A DNA stretch of 64,000 bases, taken from NCBI GenBank assembly GCA_963831705.1, contig CAWHRE010000005.1, forward strand, positions 248,001-312,000, given 5' to 3'. Under the pieces are notes generated by a model. It was given only the letters and a program-made list of their open reading frames with translations. It was not told the DNA's origin and made no database searches. Shown here piece after piece: positions 53,188-61,135 of the stretch (position 1 is its first letter; each line of letters starts with the position of its first letter). Source of the DNA: DASQPR01 sp963831705. Its GTDB lineage: Bacteria; Actinomycetota; Actinomycetes; Mycobacteriales; Micromonosporaceae. Made by a program: the position numbers and the translations under genes.

Positions 53188-54531
53188 GTGACCGACATTC
53201 CACGCCGCACTGTTTCCCGTACGGTCCGTCTGGCATCACTGCCGTTGGGGTACGCGGGACGGGCGGCTCTCGGACTCGGCAAGCGGGTCACGGGGATCGC
53301 GTCCGACGCCGTCTCCGCCGAATTGCAAGAGCGCACCGCCGAGCATCTTTTCAGCGTGCTCGGGCAGCTCAAGGGCGGTGCGATGAAGTTCGGCCAGGCG
53401 CTGTCGGTGTTCGAAGCGGCGCTGCCGGAGGATCTTGCCGGGCCGTACCGTCAGGCGCTCACGAAGCTCCAGGAAGCTGCGCCACCGCTGCCCGCAGCGT
53501 CGGTGCACAAGGTGCTCGCATCTGAGTTCGGCCCGGATTGGCGCAAGAAGTTCGTCGATTTCGAGGACGTCCCGGCCGCTGCGGCGAGCATCGGTCAGGT
53601 ACACCGGGCGGTCTGGAAGACCCGGGCCAAGGGCGGCCGCCGAGTCGCCGTGAAGATCCAATACCCCGGCGCCGGGAAGGCGCTCCTCGCGGACCTCTCC
53701 CAGTTGTCCCGTTTGGCCGGGCTCTTCAAAGTCATCCAGCCGGGTCTGGACGTCAAACCGCTGCTGGTCGAGTTGAAGGCACGGATCACCGAAGAACTCG
53801 ATTACGACCTGGAGGCGACCGCGCAGCGGGAGTTCGCGTCGGCGTACAAGGACGACGACGAGATCTACATCCCGGAGGTCCTGACCAGCGCGTCGCGCGT
53901 GATCGTGACCGAGTGGATCGACGGCACGCCGATGTCGCAAATCATCGCTTCCGGTACGGCCGAGCAGCGCGACCGGTCCGGATACCTTATGTCGACGTTG
54001 CATTTCTCCGGTCCGACCCGCGCCGGGCTTCTGCACGCCGACCCGCATCCGGGCAATTTCCGGCTGTTGAGCGACGGTCGCCTGGGCGTCATGGACTTCG
54101 GCGCGGTCGCGCGACTGCCCGACGGGCACCCGGAGCCGATCGGACGCCTGACCCGGCTCGCACTGGCCGGCGACGCCGACGGCGTACTCGAAGGGCTACG
54201 CGACGCCGGTTTCATTCGGCCCGATGTCGACGTCGACGCGGCCGCTATTCTCGGGTATCTACGTCCGATGCTCGAACCGATCGCAGGCGACGAATTCCAG
54301 TTCACCCGCGCGTGGCTGCGGGCCGAAGCGGCACGCATTGCGAATCCGCGTAGTCCGGCGTTCCAACTCGGGAAGCAGCTCAACCTTCCCCCGTCGTACC
54401 TGCTGATTCACCGCGTCACGCTCGGTTCGATCGGCGTGCTGTGCCAGCTTGAAGCGAAGGCGCCCTACCGGTCGGTGATCGAACGGTGGCTACCCGGCTT
54501 CTCGGATCACGCACCGGCGATCGGCGCCTGA
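53188..54531 (+). CDS. ABC1/AarF-family atypical kinase (UbiB-like)
   Basis: 447 residues from GTG 53188 (VTDIPRRTVSRTVRLASLPL); an ATG at 53170 is also possible. Hallmarks: GGAMKFGQALSVFEAALPE (KxGQ motif), AAASIGQVHRAVW (Ala-rich loop), VAVKIQYPG (lysine), EELDYDLEATAQREF, LLHADPHPGNF and VMDFGAVARL. UbiB-family ATPase/kinase, in quinone-lacking contexts of unknown role. Located just behind the ThiF-like gene and before whiB7, as in mycobacteria. Confidence 0.92.
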   Translation: MTDIPRRTVSRTVRLASLPLGYAGRAALGLGKRVTGIASDAVSAELQERTAEHLFSVLGQLKGGAMKFGQALSVFEAALPEDLAGPYRQALTKLQEAAPPLPAASVHKVLASEFGPDWRKKFVDFEDVPAAAASIGQVHRAVWKTRAKGGRRVAVKIQYPGAGKALLADLSQLSRLAGLFKVIQPGLDVKPLLVELKARITEELDYDLEATAQREFASAYKDDDEIYIPEVLTSASRVIVTEWIDGTPMSQIIASGTAEQRDRSGYLMSTLHFSGPTRAGLLHADPHPGNFRLLSDGRLGVMDFGAVARLPDGHPEPIGRLTRLALAGDADGVLEGLRDAGFIRPDVDVDAAAILGYLRPMLEPIAGDEFQFTRAWLRAEAARIANPRSPAFQLGKQLNLPPSYLLIHRVTLGSIGVLCQLEAKAPYRSVIERWLPGFSDHAPAIGA

Positions 54532-54539
54532 ACATGGGA

Positions 54540-54570
54540 CCGCCCGCCCGGTCGAGGACCGGACGGGCGG
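54540..54570. terminator. Strong bidirectional terminator
   Basis: The arms CCGCCCG/CCGGTC and GACCGG/CGGGCGG form a 13-bp stem with one bulge on each side and a GAG loop, just after the ABC1 kinase stop and before the convergent small gene. Confidence 0.8.
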
Positions 54571-54589
54571 AATGAATACCGATGGTGTG

Positions 54590-54745
54590 TTACTCGTTGC
54601 CGAGGGACCGGCGCTGGCGGGCACGTGCCGTCAGGGCGATCCGACGAGCGGGACGGGAAGCCTCAGAGTTGATCTCCTGAGGCCCAAGCATTCGAGCCCG
54701 GCTCATCGCTTCGTAGATGAGTTGGGAGCTCGTGTGGTTACTCAT
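54590..54745 (-). CDS. Small conserved basic protein downstream of whiB7
   Basis: 51 residues, MSNHTSSQLIYEAMSRARML through PARRIALTARARQRRSLG. Strong RBS (GAGGAG) before ATG 54745. Rich in Arg/Ala, probably helical. A short conserved gene often seen next to whiB7 in actinobacteria; function unknown. 81 bp after whiB7 on the same strand, hence probably induced with it. Confidence 0.72.
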   Translation of the reverse strand: MSNHTSSQLIYEAMSRARMLGPQEINSEASRPARRIALTARARQRRSLGNE

Positions 54746-54826
54746 GGCAGTACTCCTCATTGATTTTATGATCTTGGTGGTTGGTTCGTTCGAAACGTTT
54801 GTGGAAACGAGCGTGGAGCTGTTCAT

Positions 54827-55153
54827 TCAGGCAGCCGAGCCCGCGCCGACGAGGACGCCGTCCGAGACACGAGCTGCATCCGCAGCGACATCCGCCTTAC
54901 GCGGCCGGCCACGCGGACGCTTCCGCGCGATGACCTCGCCCCGCTCGAAGATCTCGCCACCCCAGACACCCCAGGGCTCGGCACGCTCGAGCGCACCGGC
55001 GAGGCACTCGACCTGGACCGGGCAGTCGAGGCACAGGGACTTCGCGAGCTCCAGCTCAGCGGGAACATCCGCGAACCAAAGGTCCGGGTCGAACCGCCGG
55101 CAGGGCACGTCGTCCACGACCGCCGAGTCGATCGGCGATAGCGCCATGGTCAT
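54827..55153 (-). CDS. whiB7: WhiB7-type iron-sulfur transcription factor (Wbl)
   Basis: 108 residues from ATG 55153 (RBS AAAGAGGTG). Four iron-sulfur Cys (C18, C41, C44, C50; C-x2-C-x5-C), the GVWGG turn (62-66) and the AT-hook RGRPRK (81-86), the specific WhiB7 signature. WhiB7 binds SigA and induces intrinsic antibiotic resistance genes. Long open frames upstream in the same frame (to 55312) are unlikely to be translated because they include the attenuator. Transcribed with the small protein behind it. Confidence 0.95.
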   Translation of the reverse strand: MTMALSPIDSAVVDDVPCRRFDPDLWFADVPAELELAKSLCLDCPVQVECLAGALERAEPWGVWGGEIFERGEVIARKRPRGRPRKADVAADAARVSDGVLVGAGSAA

Positions 55154-55288
55154 TGCGTCACCTCTTTCATCAGTGGACTTGCTGCTCATGGGATTGCGGG
55201 TGGGACTCTGACCGGGAACGGCTCCCGGCTGGTTGAGCGTCTTCGTAGACACGCAGACCTTCGTTTCTCGAGGTTCTCGACAGCGGGC

Positions 55289-55330
55289 AAAAAGTAAGGC
55301 CGCGGATCCCATTTACGGGTTCCGCGGCCT
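55289..55330 (-). promoter_or_regulatory. whiB7 leader attenuator (intrinsic terminator)
   Basis: In the whiB7 direction: stem AGGCCGCGGAACCC / GGGATCCGCGGCCTT around a 6-base loop, followed three bases later by five T (complement of AAAAA at 55289-55293). This is a complete intrinsic terminator 136 bases before the whiB7 start and just after the leader ORF stop (55356). A competing hairpin GGTCT/AGACC lies at 55347-55363. Such leaders let ribosome stalling by antibiotics turn on whiB7 (known for actinobacteria). Confidence 0.9.
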
Positions 55331-55355
55331 CGAAGTGAGCCAGCTGGTCTGATGG

Positions 55356-55658
55356 TTAGACCGGCCTACTTCGAGGTGGAACGCCGTTCGCCGTGGCTCC
55401 CTTGTGAGCTTCCGGCTTCTGAGATCCCTGGGCAGCAGATCCACTGGCGCCCATGAAGGCACCGGTGATCGGCTGGAGTCGGACAATGAAGTCGTTGTTG
55501 CGCGGCTCTAGGTCTTGCGAGCCACCGGTGGCGCCGCTTGGCTGCCACGAATCCTGCATGGCGGGTGCGACTCTCTCGGTCCGAGAGACGCACTCATAGG
55601 CCGAACCGCGCACGGGCAGGGCGAAGCGCGTCGACGTCTGGGTCAATGTGATTCCCAT
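55356..55658 (-). CDS. Leader ORF (100 residues) upstream of whiB7
   Basis: ATG 55658 with a strong GGGAGGTG RBS 7 bases upstream; it ends 26 bases before the attenuator stem. Sequence MGITLTQTSTRFALPVRGSA onward, ending PRSRPV; no recognised domain, low hydrophobicity, several Ser/Gln/Gly. Position suits a sensory uORF, though known whiB7 uORFs are shorter. Could also be a small independent gene. AT-rich sequence at 55767-55815 upstream may hold the WhiB7-responsive promoter. Confidence 0.6.
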   Translation of the reverse strand: MGITLTQTSTRFALPVRGSAYECVSRTERVAPAMQDSWQPSGATGGSQDLEPRNNDFIVRLQPITGAFMGASGSAAQGSQKPEAHKGATANGVPPRSRPV

Positions 55659-55837
55659 CGTCGGCACCTCCCTCATCTGCTCTCGTGACGGCTTGGTTTG
55701 GCCAGCCTGAAGCCGGTCCGCCGTGTGTATTTGCAGGCTAGTTGCCGCCCCCGTACGAGGGCAACTGAATTAACGCGTTGTGGCCAAAACTTTTTCCGAA
55801 TTCTTTTTATCACCGTGCGTGGGGGCGGTCGCTACTC

Positions 55838-58021
55838 CTAGCCATCGACAGCGCCATCAGCCGAGGCATCGATGCGGAACACCGCGTCAACTGGCGCGCC
55901 TGCGACGAGTTTCAGCACGTCGTCGCCGTACATGCGGAGTTTGCGGGGTCCAATTCCGGCGATCTCGACCAGCGATTCCAGCGAGCCGGGGCGACGTTCG
56001 GCGAGCGCGGACAGCGTGGCGTCGGTCAAGACGACGTACGCCGGAACCTTGCCTGCGGCGGCGACCAGCGACCGCCAGCCGGTCAGGCGCTCTAGCAACT
56101 CATCGTCCAGATCGGACGGGCAGGTCTGGCAACGCCCGAGCTTCCGTTCCACACCACCGATCAACGCGGCACCACAGATCCGGCAACTGACGTTGCGGCG
56201 GGAGATGACGCCCGCCGCCTTCGCCGGTTTCGGCGCACCCACCCGGCGCGGCGTCTCGGCCGGGTCGGGACCGGGCAGGAACCGGCTTGGCCGTCGCTGG
56301 CGCCCGCCGGCCGAGCGTGCACCGGCGTACGACATCCACAGCCACTCGCGAGCCCGCGTAACTCCGACATAGAGCAGCCGACGCTCCTCCTCCAGCGCAT
56401 CGGGCGTCTTCGCATAGATGGTCGGCAACGTGCCCTCGGCAAGTCCGACCAGGAACACCGCGTCCCACTCCAGGCCCTTGGCCGCGTGCAGCGACGCGAG
56501 CGTTACCCCGTCGATCGCGGGCGCGTGCTGGCTCGTCGCCCGGCGGCCCAACTCCACTCCGAAATCAGCGAGCGACCGGCCGAGCGGCGCGCCAACCGAC
56601 GGCTCTGAGGATCGACGGCCACCGTCGAACTCCTCGGCCAACCCGAGCAGCGCGGCCAACGCCTCCCAGCGCTCGCGAGCGGCACCGCCGGTCGGAGGCT
56701 GTCCGGGCCGCCAGTCCACCCGTTCCAGCGCCGCAACCACAGCGGCAACGAGCGGCGTATCCGCCGGCGTCGAGCGCTCCGCCGACCGCAACGCGACCAT
56801 TGCCTGGCGGATCTCGGGTCGTTCGAAGAAGCGTTCCGCGCCCTGCACGACGTACGGGACACCGATTTCGGCGAGCGCCGCCTCGTACGTTTCGGACTGT
56901 GCGTTCGTCCGGAACAGGATCGCGATCTCCCGCGCCGGGACACCACGTGCGATCAGTTCCGCGCAGCGGGCCGCCACTCCATTCGCCTCGGCCGGCTCGT
57001 CCGGGAAGTAGCTCACCTGCGGCTCGGCGCCGGATGGGCGTTGCCCGACAAGCTCAAGTCGCAGCTTCGCCTCCACGCCACGAGCCTGCCGGATCACCGC
57101 GTTCGCGACACCGACCACTTGCGGCGTGGAGCGATAGTCCCGAACCAGCCGCACGATGACGGCGTCCCGATGCGTACGGGGGAAGTTGAGCAGGTATGCA
57201 CTGGACGCACCGGTGAACGAGTAGATCGTCTGGCTGGCATCGCCGACCACGGTCAGATCGCGGCGTTCACCGAGCCATGCGTCCAGAAGACGCTGCTGCA
57301 GCGGATTCACGTCCTGGTATTCATCCACGACGAAATGTCGGTATTGAGCGTGTACTTGATCGGCGACGTCCGGATGCTCCTCGATCGCCCAGACTGCGGC
57401 CCGCAGCAGATCCTCGAAGTCGACGACGCCTGCCTTCCGCTTGACCCGCTCGTACTCGGCGAACACCGCACCGGTCCGAGTCGCATCCAACGGCGTATCC
57501 CGACCGGCCTTCGCCACCGCGACCGGGTATTCATCCGGTTCGACCAGGCTGGACTTGGCCCATTCGATCTCGCTGGCCAGATCGCGGGCGAGCGTACGGT
57601 CGGCTCGCAGCCCGACGCGATTTGCCGCGAGCGTGACCAGGCGCGCCTTGCTGTCGACCAGTTCGGGCATCGCCCGGCCCTGGAGCACCCGGGGTGCGAA
57701 ATAACGGACCTGGCGAAGCGCCGCCGCATGGAATGTACGCGCGGAGACGCCCCCGACACCGAGTGCGGACAGCCGGGCACGCATCTCGGCGGCGGCCCGG
57801 GCGGTGAACGTGACCGCGAGCACATGATTCGGCTCGATCTCCTCGGTCAACGCGCGATATGCGATCCGATGCGTGATCGCGCGCGTCTTGCCCGTACCGG
57901 CACCGGCAAGAATGCACAGCGGTCCGGCTGCGGCCGTGACGGCGACCCGCTGGTCATCGTCGAGCGCGGCGAGAACGGCGCGCGCCGTGCCCGAATTCCC
58001 CGGGCTAGAGTTTTCCGCCAC
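55838..58021 (-). CDS. uvrD2: ATP-dependent DNA helicase UvrD2 (HRDC-containing)
   Basis: 727 residues with a GTG start. Walker A GAGTGKTRAIT (40-50), motif Ia AVTFTARAAAEMRAR, motif II VDEYQDVN, motif III VGDASQTIYSFTGA, motif IV VRDYRSTPQV, motif V LHAAKGLEWDAV and VI YVGVTRARE. A four-Cys cluster near the C-terminus (CRICGAALIGG / CQTC) and a final HRDC domain (DATLSALAERRPGSLESLVE, IAGIGPRKLRMYG) identify UvrD2. A 3'-5' helicase for repair and recombination; HRDC usually helps DNA binding. Conserved neighbour of whiB7 and mycoredoxin. Confidence 0.95.
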   Translation of the reverse strand: MAENSSPGNSGTARAVLAALDDDQRVAVTAAAGPLCILAGAGTGKTRAITHRIAYRALTEEIEPNHVLAVTFTARAAAEMRARLSALGVGGVSARTFHAAALRQVRYFAPRVLQGRAMPELVDSKARLVTLAANRVGLRADRTLARDLASEIEWAKSSLVEPDEYPVAVAKAGRDTPLDATRTGAVFAEYERVKRKAGVVDFEDLLRAAVWAIEEHPDVADQVHAQYRHFVVDEYQDVNPLQQRLLDAWLGERRDLTVVGDASQTIYSFTGASSAYLLNFPRTHRDAVIVRLVRDYRSTPQVVGVANAVIRQARGVEAKLRLELVGQRPSGAEPQVSYFPDEPAEANGVAARCAELIARGVPAREIAILFRTNAQSETYEAALAEIGVPYVVQGAERFFERPEIRQAMVALRSAERSTPADTPLVAAVVAALERVDWRPGQPPTGGAARERWEALAALLGLAEEFDGGRRSSEPSVGAPLGRSLADFGVELGRRATSQHAPAIDGVTLASLHAAKGLEWDAVFLVGLAEGTLPTIYAKTPDALEEERRLLYVGVTRAREWLWMSYAGARSAGGRQRRPSRFLPGPDPAETPRRVGAPKPAKAAGVISRRNVSCRICGAALIGGVERKLGRCQTCPSDLDDELLERLTGWRSLVAAAGKVPAYVVLTDATLSALAERRPGSLESLVEIAGIGPRKLRMYGDDVLKLVAGAPVDAVFRIDASADGAVDG

Positions 58022-58105
58022 AGCTAGGCATCATCGCAGGCCGGTCCGACGTTGTCGCTTAGTGGCGCCAGCGCCTACCCCCGAATCCTCCGGAAGGCTC
58101 AGATC

Positions 58106-58348
58106 ATGTTGACGATGTATTCGACCACCTGGTGCGGCTACTGTTCCCGCCTGAAGTCGCAGCTCGATCGCGCCGGGATCGCGTACACCGAGGTGAATAT
58201 CGAGCAGGATGCGGACGCGGCCGCGTTCGTGATGAGCGTCAACGGCGGCAATCAGACCGTCCCGACCATCAAGTTCGAGGACGGCTCGGCGCTCACGAAT
58301 CCGTCGATCGTGGCGCTCAAGGCACACCTCGAAGCGATCGCGGCCTAG
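58106..58348 (+). CDS. mrx1: Mycoredoxin-1-like glutaredoxin
   Basis: 80 residues from ATG 58106 with a GGAAGG RBS. The thioredoxin-fold start LTMYSTTWCGYCSRLKS contains the CGYC active site. GGNQTVPTIKF has the cis-Pro loop. It uses mycothiol instead of glutathione to reduce mixed disulfides. Divergent from uvrD2; conserved arrangement in actinobacteria. Confidence 0.92.
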   Translation: MLTMYSTTWCGYCSRLKSQLDRAGIAYTEVNIEQDADAAAFVMSVNGGNQTVPTIKFEDGSALTNPSIVALKAHLEAIAA

Positions 58349-58399
58349 CTGAATGGCCTAGCTGCGCGGCCTAGCGGTTCCGCCTGATACTTAACGATC

Positions 58400-58433
58400 G
58401 AACGACCCCGGAGCAACTGCACCGGGGTCGTTC
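58400..58433 (+). terminator. Terminator after mycoredoxin gene
   Basis: The 12-bp arms GAACGACCCCGG and CCGGGGTCGTTC around a 10-base loop, followed by TTCGGCCTTTATT. Confidence 0.8.
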
Positions 58434-58597
58434 TTCGGCCTTTATTCACATACTTCGCTCAATCTCGGCTCCTGCGAGTGAATCCGCCTGATGGCTCATT
58501 GCGGGAATCCGCGGCAAGGTGAAAAGTGCAACTTGCAGAGCCCAGACCCCTCGCAACAGCACCGGCAGCTAGCGACAGCACGGATGTGGAGTGTGAG

Positions 58598-58813
58598 ATG
58601 CCGTACCTGATCATTCGGACCGACGTCCGGAACGTCCCCGAAACGATCAACCAGGGTCGTTTCCGCGACGAGCGCAACGATCCCGAGACCCGCCGCCAGA
58701 CCGCGAAGGCGGACAACTTCGATGCCGCCATGCGCATGGCACGCGCGCTCGCCTCCTGCGGCCAGGTCCGCACCGGGCGCCAACGCGTCAAAGTCATCCG
58801 CGTCGGCCACTGA
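58598..58813 (+). CDS. Small basic hypothetical protein
   Basis: 71 residues, MPYLIIRTDVRNVPETINQG onward, Arg/Asp-rich, no recognised domain. ATG 58598 with a GAGTGTGAG stretch before it; the frame extends upstream but without RBS. Convergent with nudC across 49 bp. Confidence 0.55.
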   Translation: MPYLIIRTDVRNVPETINQGRFRDERNDPETRRQTAKADNFDAAMRMARALASCGQVRTGRQRVKVIRVGH

Positions 58814-58862
58814 GCTCCGGGTAGCGCCGGCCCGCAATCGAGACCGCTTATCGCGGGGCTGC

Positions 58863-59822
58863 TCAGGCGTCCACCCAGCCGCGCACCAGCCGATAGGCAA
58901 TCGACGAGGCCATCGGCAGCCCGGGCTCCACCGGTGCGGCAACCGCGCCGGTGGAGTCGGAGGCGTCCATGGTCTGCAACGCCGCACGAATTTCGGCACG
59001 CGTAAACCACCGGGCCGCCGCGATCTCCGACGGGTCGAGGTTCAACGGCGCGTTCGGGTCGGCTACCGCGTAGAAACCCAACATCAGCGATCCCGGGTAC
59101 GGCCAAGCTTGGCTCGACGCGTACCGGATTTCGGTCAGCCGTACACCCACTTCTTCGAAGACCTCACGCTCGACGGCGGCCTCGGCCGACTCACCTGCTT
59201 CGACGAAGCCGGCGAGGCAGGAGTATCGGCGGACCTGGCCCGGCGGCGGACGCCACGCCGTGTTGTGGCCGAGCAGGCAGCGGCCGTCGTCACCGAGTAC
59301 GTCGTCGTGGATCAAGACGATGACCGCCGGATCGGTACGCGGCCAGACCTGTCGGCCGTTCTCGTCGACCCGGGACCAGCCCGCCTCGCCGATCTGCAAC
59401 GGTCGGCCGGTCTCCGGCGAGAACGCGTGGCGGCTGTGCCAGTTCACCAGCGCGATCGCGGTCACCAGAACGCCGCCGTCGCGGGCATCGAGGGCGTGCC
59501 CGACATCGCGCATCGTGATCGCGTGCGTACCCGGTAGCTCGGGCAGCGTGCCGACCGCGGCGAAGTACGGTGTGAGCTGCTCGTCCAAGCCCAGAAAGAA
59601 TCGCTGCGCCGGGTCGGTCGCGACCGCGGCCGGATGCGATGCATCGACCAGCACCAGTTCGTCCCGATCGGTCACCAGCGCATGGCCGGTGAACGGCTTG
59701 GACGCATCGACGATGAGAACGTGCGCACGCTGCCAGGCGGATGCGAGCCATTCCGGATCGCTGCGGTGGTGCGCCGCACGGTCGAGCACGTACCCGGACG
59801 GCGGGGGGTGGATCTCGATCAC
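58863..59822 (-). CDS. nudC: NAD+ diphosphatase (NudC-type NUDIX hydrolase)
   Basis: 319 residues with a GTG start. NUDIX box GFVEAGESAEAAVEREVFEE (205-224) then VG, with the REUXEE core intact, and the NudC-specific SQPWPFPxS motif as SQAWPYPGS (237-245). Hydrolyses NAD(H) to NMN(H) and AMP, and may deNAD RNA. The usual zinc ribbon Cys (FCxxCG) between the domains is missing; the site reads RHAFSPETGRP. The start overlaps the M16 gene's stop (GTGA). Confidence 0.9.
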   Translation of the reverse strand: MIEIHPPPSGYVLDRAAHHRSDPEWLASAWQRAHVLIVDASKPFTGHALVTDRDELVLVDASHPAAVATDPAQRFFLGLDEQLTPYFAAVGTLPELPGTHAITMRDVGHALDARDGGVLVTAIALVNWHSRHAFSPETGRPLQIGEAGWSRVDENGRQVWPRTDPAVIVLIHDDVLGDDGRCLLGHNTAWRPPPGQVRRYSCLAGFVEAGESAEAAVEREVFEEVGVRLTEIRYASSQAWPYPGSLMLGFYAVADPNAPLNLDPSEIAAARWFTRAEIRAALQTMDASDSTGAVAAPVEPGLPMASSIAYRLVRGWVDA

Positions 59823-61135
59823 TCGATGACGGTCCGTTCCACCGGGCCGAGCGTACGCAGCGGCGCCTCCACCTTGGACGCGTCACCGAGAATCACGGTC
59901 ACCGCCTCCGACGGGGCAAGGTACTTCGTGCTGACCCGCAGGACATCGTCACGGCTGACGGCCGCAAGCTGCGCGGAGTACGTGGTCAGATGATCGAGTG
60001 GCAAGCCGTACGCGGCGTACGTCGTGGTCAACCCGGCGATCCCGGCCTGAGTCGCGACTCCGAGCAGCAGCGTGCCGATCGCGTACTGGCGAGCCTGTTC
60101 GAGTTCGTCGTCCTTGGGCGGCAGCATGGCCATCCGGCCCAGCTCGTACCACGTTTCCAACAGCGCCGGTGCGGTGACGTCGGTCGCGACATCGGTCTGC
60201 AGCGTCAGCAGGGAGCCGGCGATGGAATGCTCGATGCCGGAGTGCGGGCTGTACGTATAGCCCTTGTCCTCCCGGATGTTCTCCACCCAGCGAGACGAGA
60301 AGTACCCACCGAACACCAGGTTCGCGAGCTGCAGCGCGGCAAAATCCGGATGCGTACGCGCAACCGCCGGCAGCGCGAGCCGGATCGAGGACTGCACCGA
60401 GCCGGGCCGATCGACCAGTGAGATCGGGCCGGTCATGAGCGGCGGCGTCGGCGGCAGTACGGCATCCGCACCGACACCGGTCCATCCGGCCAGCGCGTTC
60501 GCCACCTCGTCGATCGCCCTCTCCGGTTGGATGTCGCCGACCAGCACCAGGACGGCGCCGGCCGGATGCAGCCGCTCGGCGTGCAACTTACGGAGGCCGC
60601 CCGGCTTGACCTTCTCGACGTCCGCGACGGTCGGCGTCTGGACCGCGTACGGGTGCGAGCCGTACGCGCGCTTGAGCATCGCGACCCGGACGAGGTGCGA
60701 CGGTTGCGTACGCGCGACCTGGATCCGGTCAGCGAAACGCTGGCGTTCCGTCTCCACCTCGTCCGACGGGTACGACGCGCCGCGAAGCACGTCCGCGAGA
60801 ATCTCCAGCAGCCGGGGCAGACCGGAGGAGAGCGCATTGCCGGAGATGAGCAACCGATCCGGGTCGGTGCTCGCGCCGAGCCCGCCGCCGACCACCTGCA
60901 ACTCGGCCGCGATGTCCACGGCCGACATCTTCTCGGTGCCGCTGAACATCGCTTGGCTCAGCACGTCCCCCTTGGCGAGATTCGTCTTCGCGAACGGGAT
61001 CCGCAGACGCATCTCGACGAGCGGTACGGCCGGTCGGCGCAGTGCGATCACGGTCAGACCGTTCGGGAGCGTCCGCTGGTACGTCTTCGGCAGCGTGAGC
61101 TTGCGGTTCGGCGCTAGATCGGGCAGCTTCTTCAC
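59819..61135 (-). CDS. M16-family peptidase subunit, non-catalytic (beta-like)
   Basis: 438 residues. The pitrilysin fold is recognisable but the HxxEH motif is absent (position reads LSQAMFSG). Keeps the substrate-binding FSSRWVENIREDKGYTYSPH segment with the Arg/Tyr pair near the C-terminal half, as in non-catalytic M16 partners. GTGA overlap with both neighbours. Most likely forms a heterodimer with the catalytic subunit encoded just upstream. Confidence 0.88.
   Translation of the reverse strand: MKKLPDLAPNRKLTLPKTYQRTLPNGLTVIALRRPAVPLVEMRLRIPFAKTNLAKGDVLSQAMFSGTEKMSAVDIAAELQVVGGGLGASTDPDRLLISGNALSSGLPRLLEILADVLRGASYPSDEVETERQRFADRIQVARTQPSHLVRVAMLKRAYGSHPYAVQTPTVADVEKVKPGGLRKLHAERLHPAGAVLVLVGDIQPERAIDEVANALAGWTGVGADAVLPPTPPLMTGPISLVDRPGSVQSSIRLALPAVARTHPDFAALQLANLVFGGYFSSRWVENIREDKGYTYSPHSGIEHSIAGSLLTLQTDVATDVTAPALLETWYELGRMAMLPPKDDELEQARQYAIGTLLLGVATQAGIAGLTTTYAAYGLPLDHLTTYSAQLAAVSRDDVLRVSTKYLAPSEAVTVILGDASKVEAPLRTLGPVERTVIE

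Noticed and set aside
55154..55312. Extended N-terminus of WhiB7 starting at 55312
   Set aside because: The extension would be encoded by the terminator stem-loop, and the ATG at 55153 has a good RBS and gives the normal protein length.
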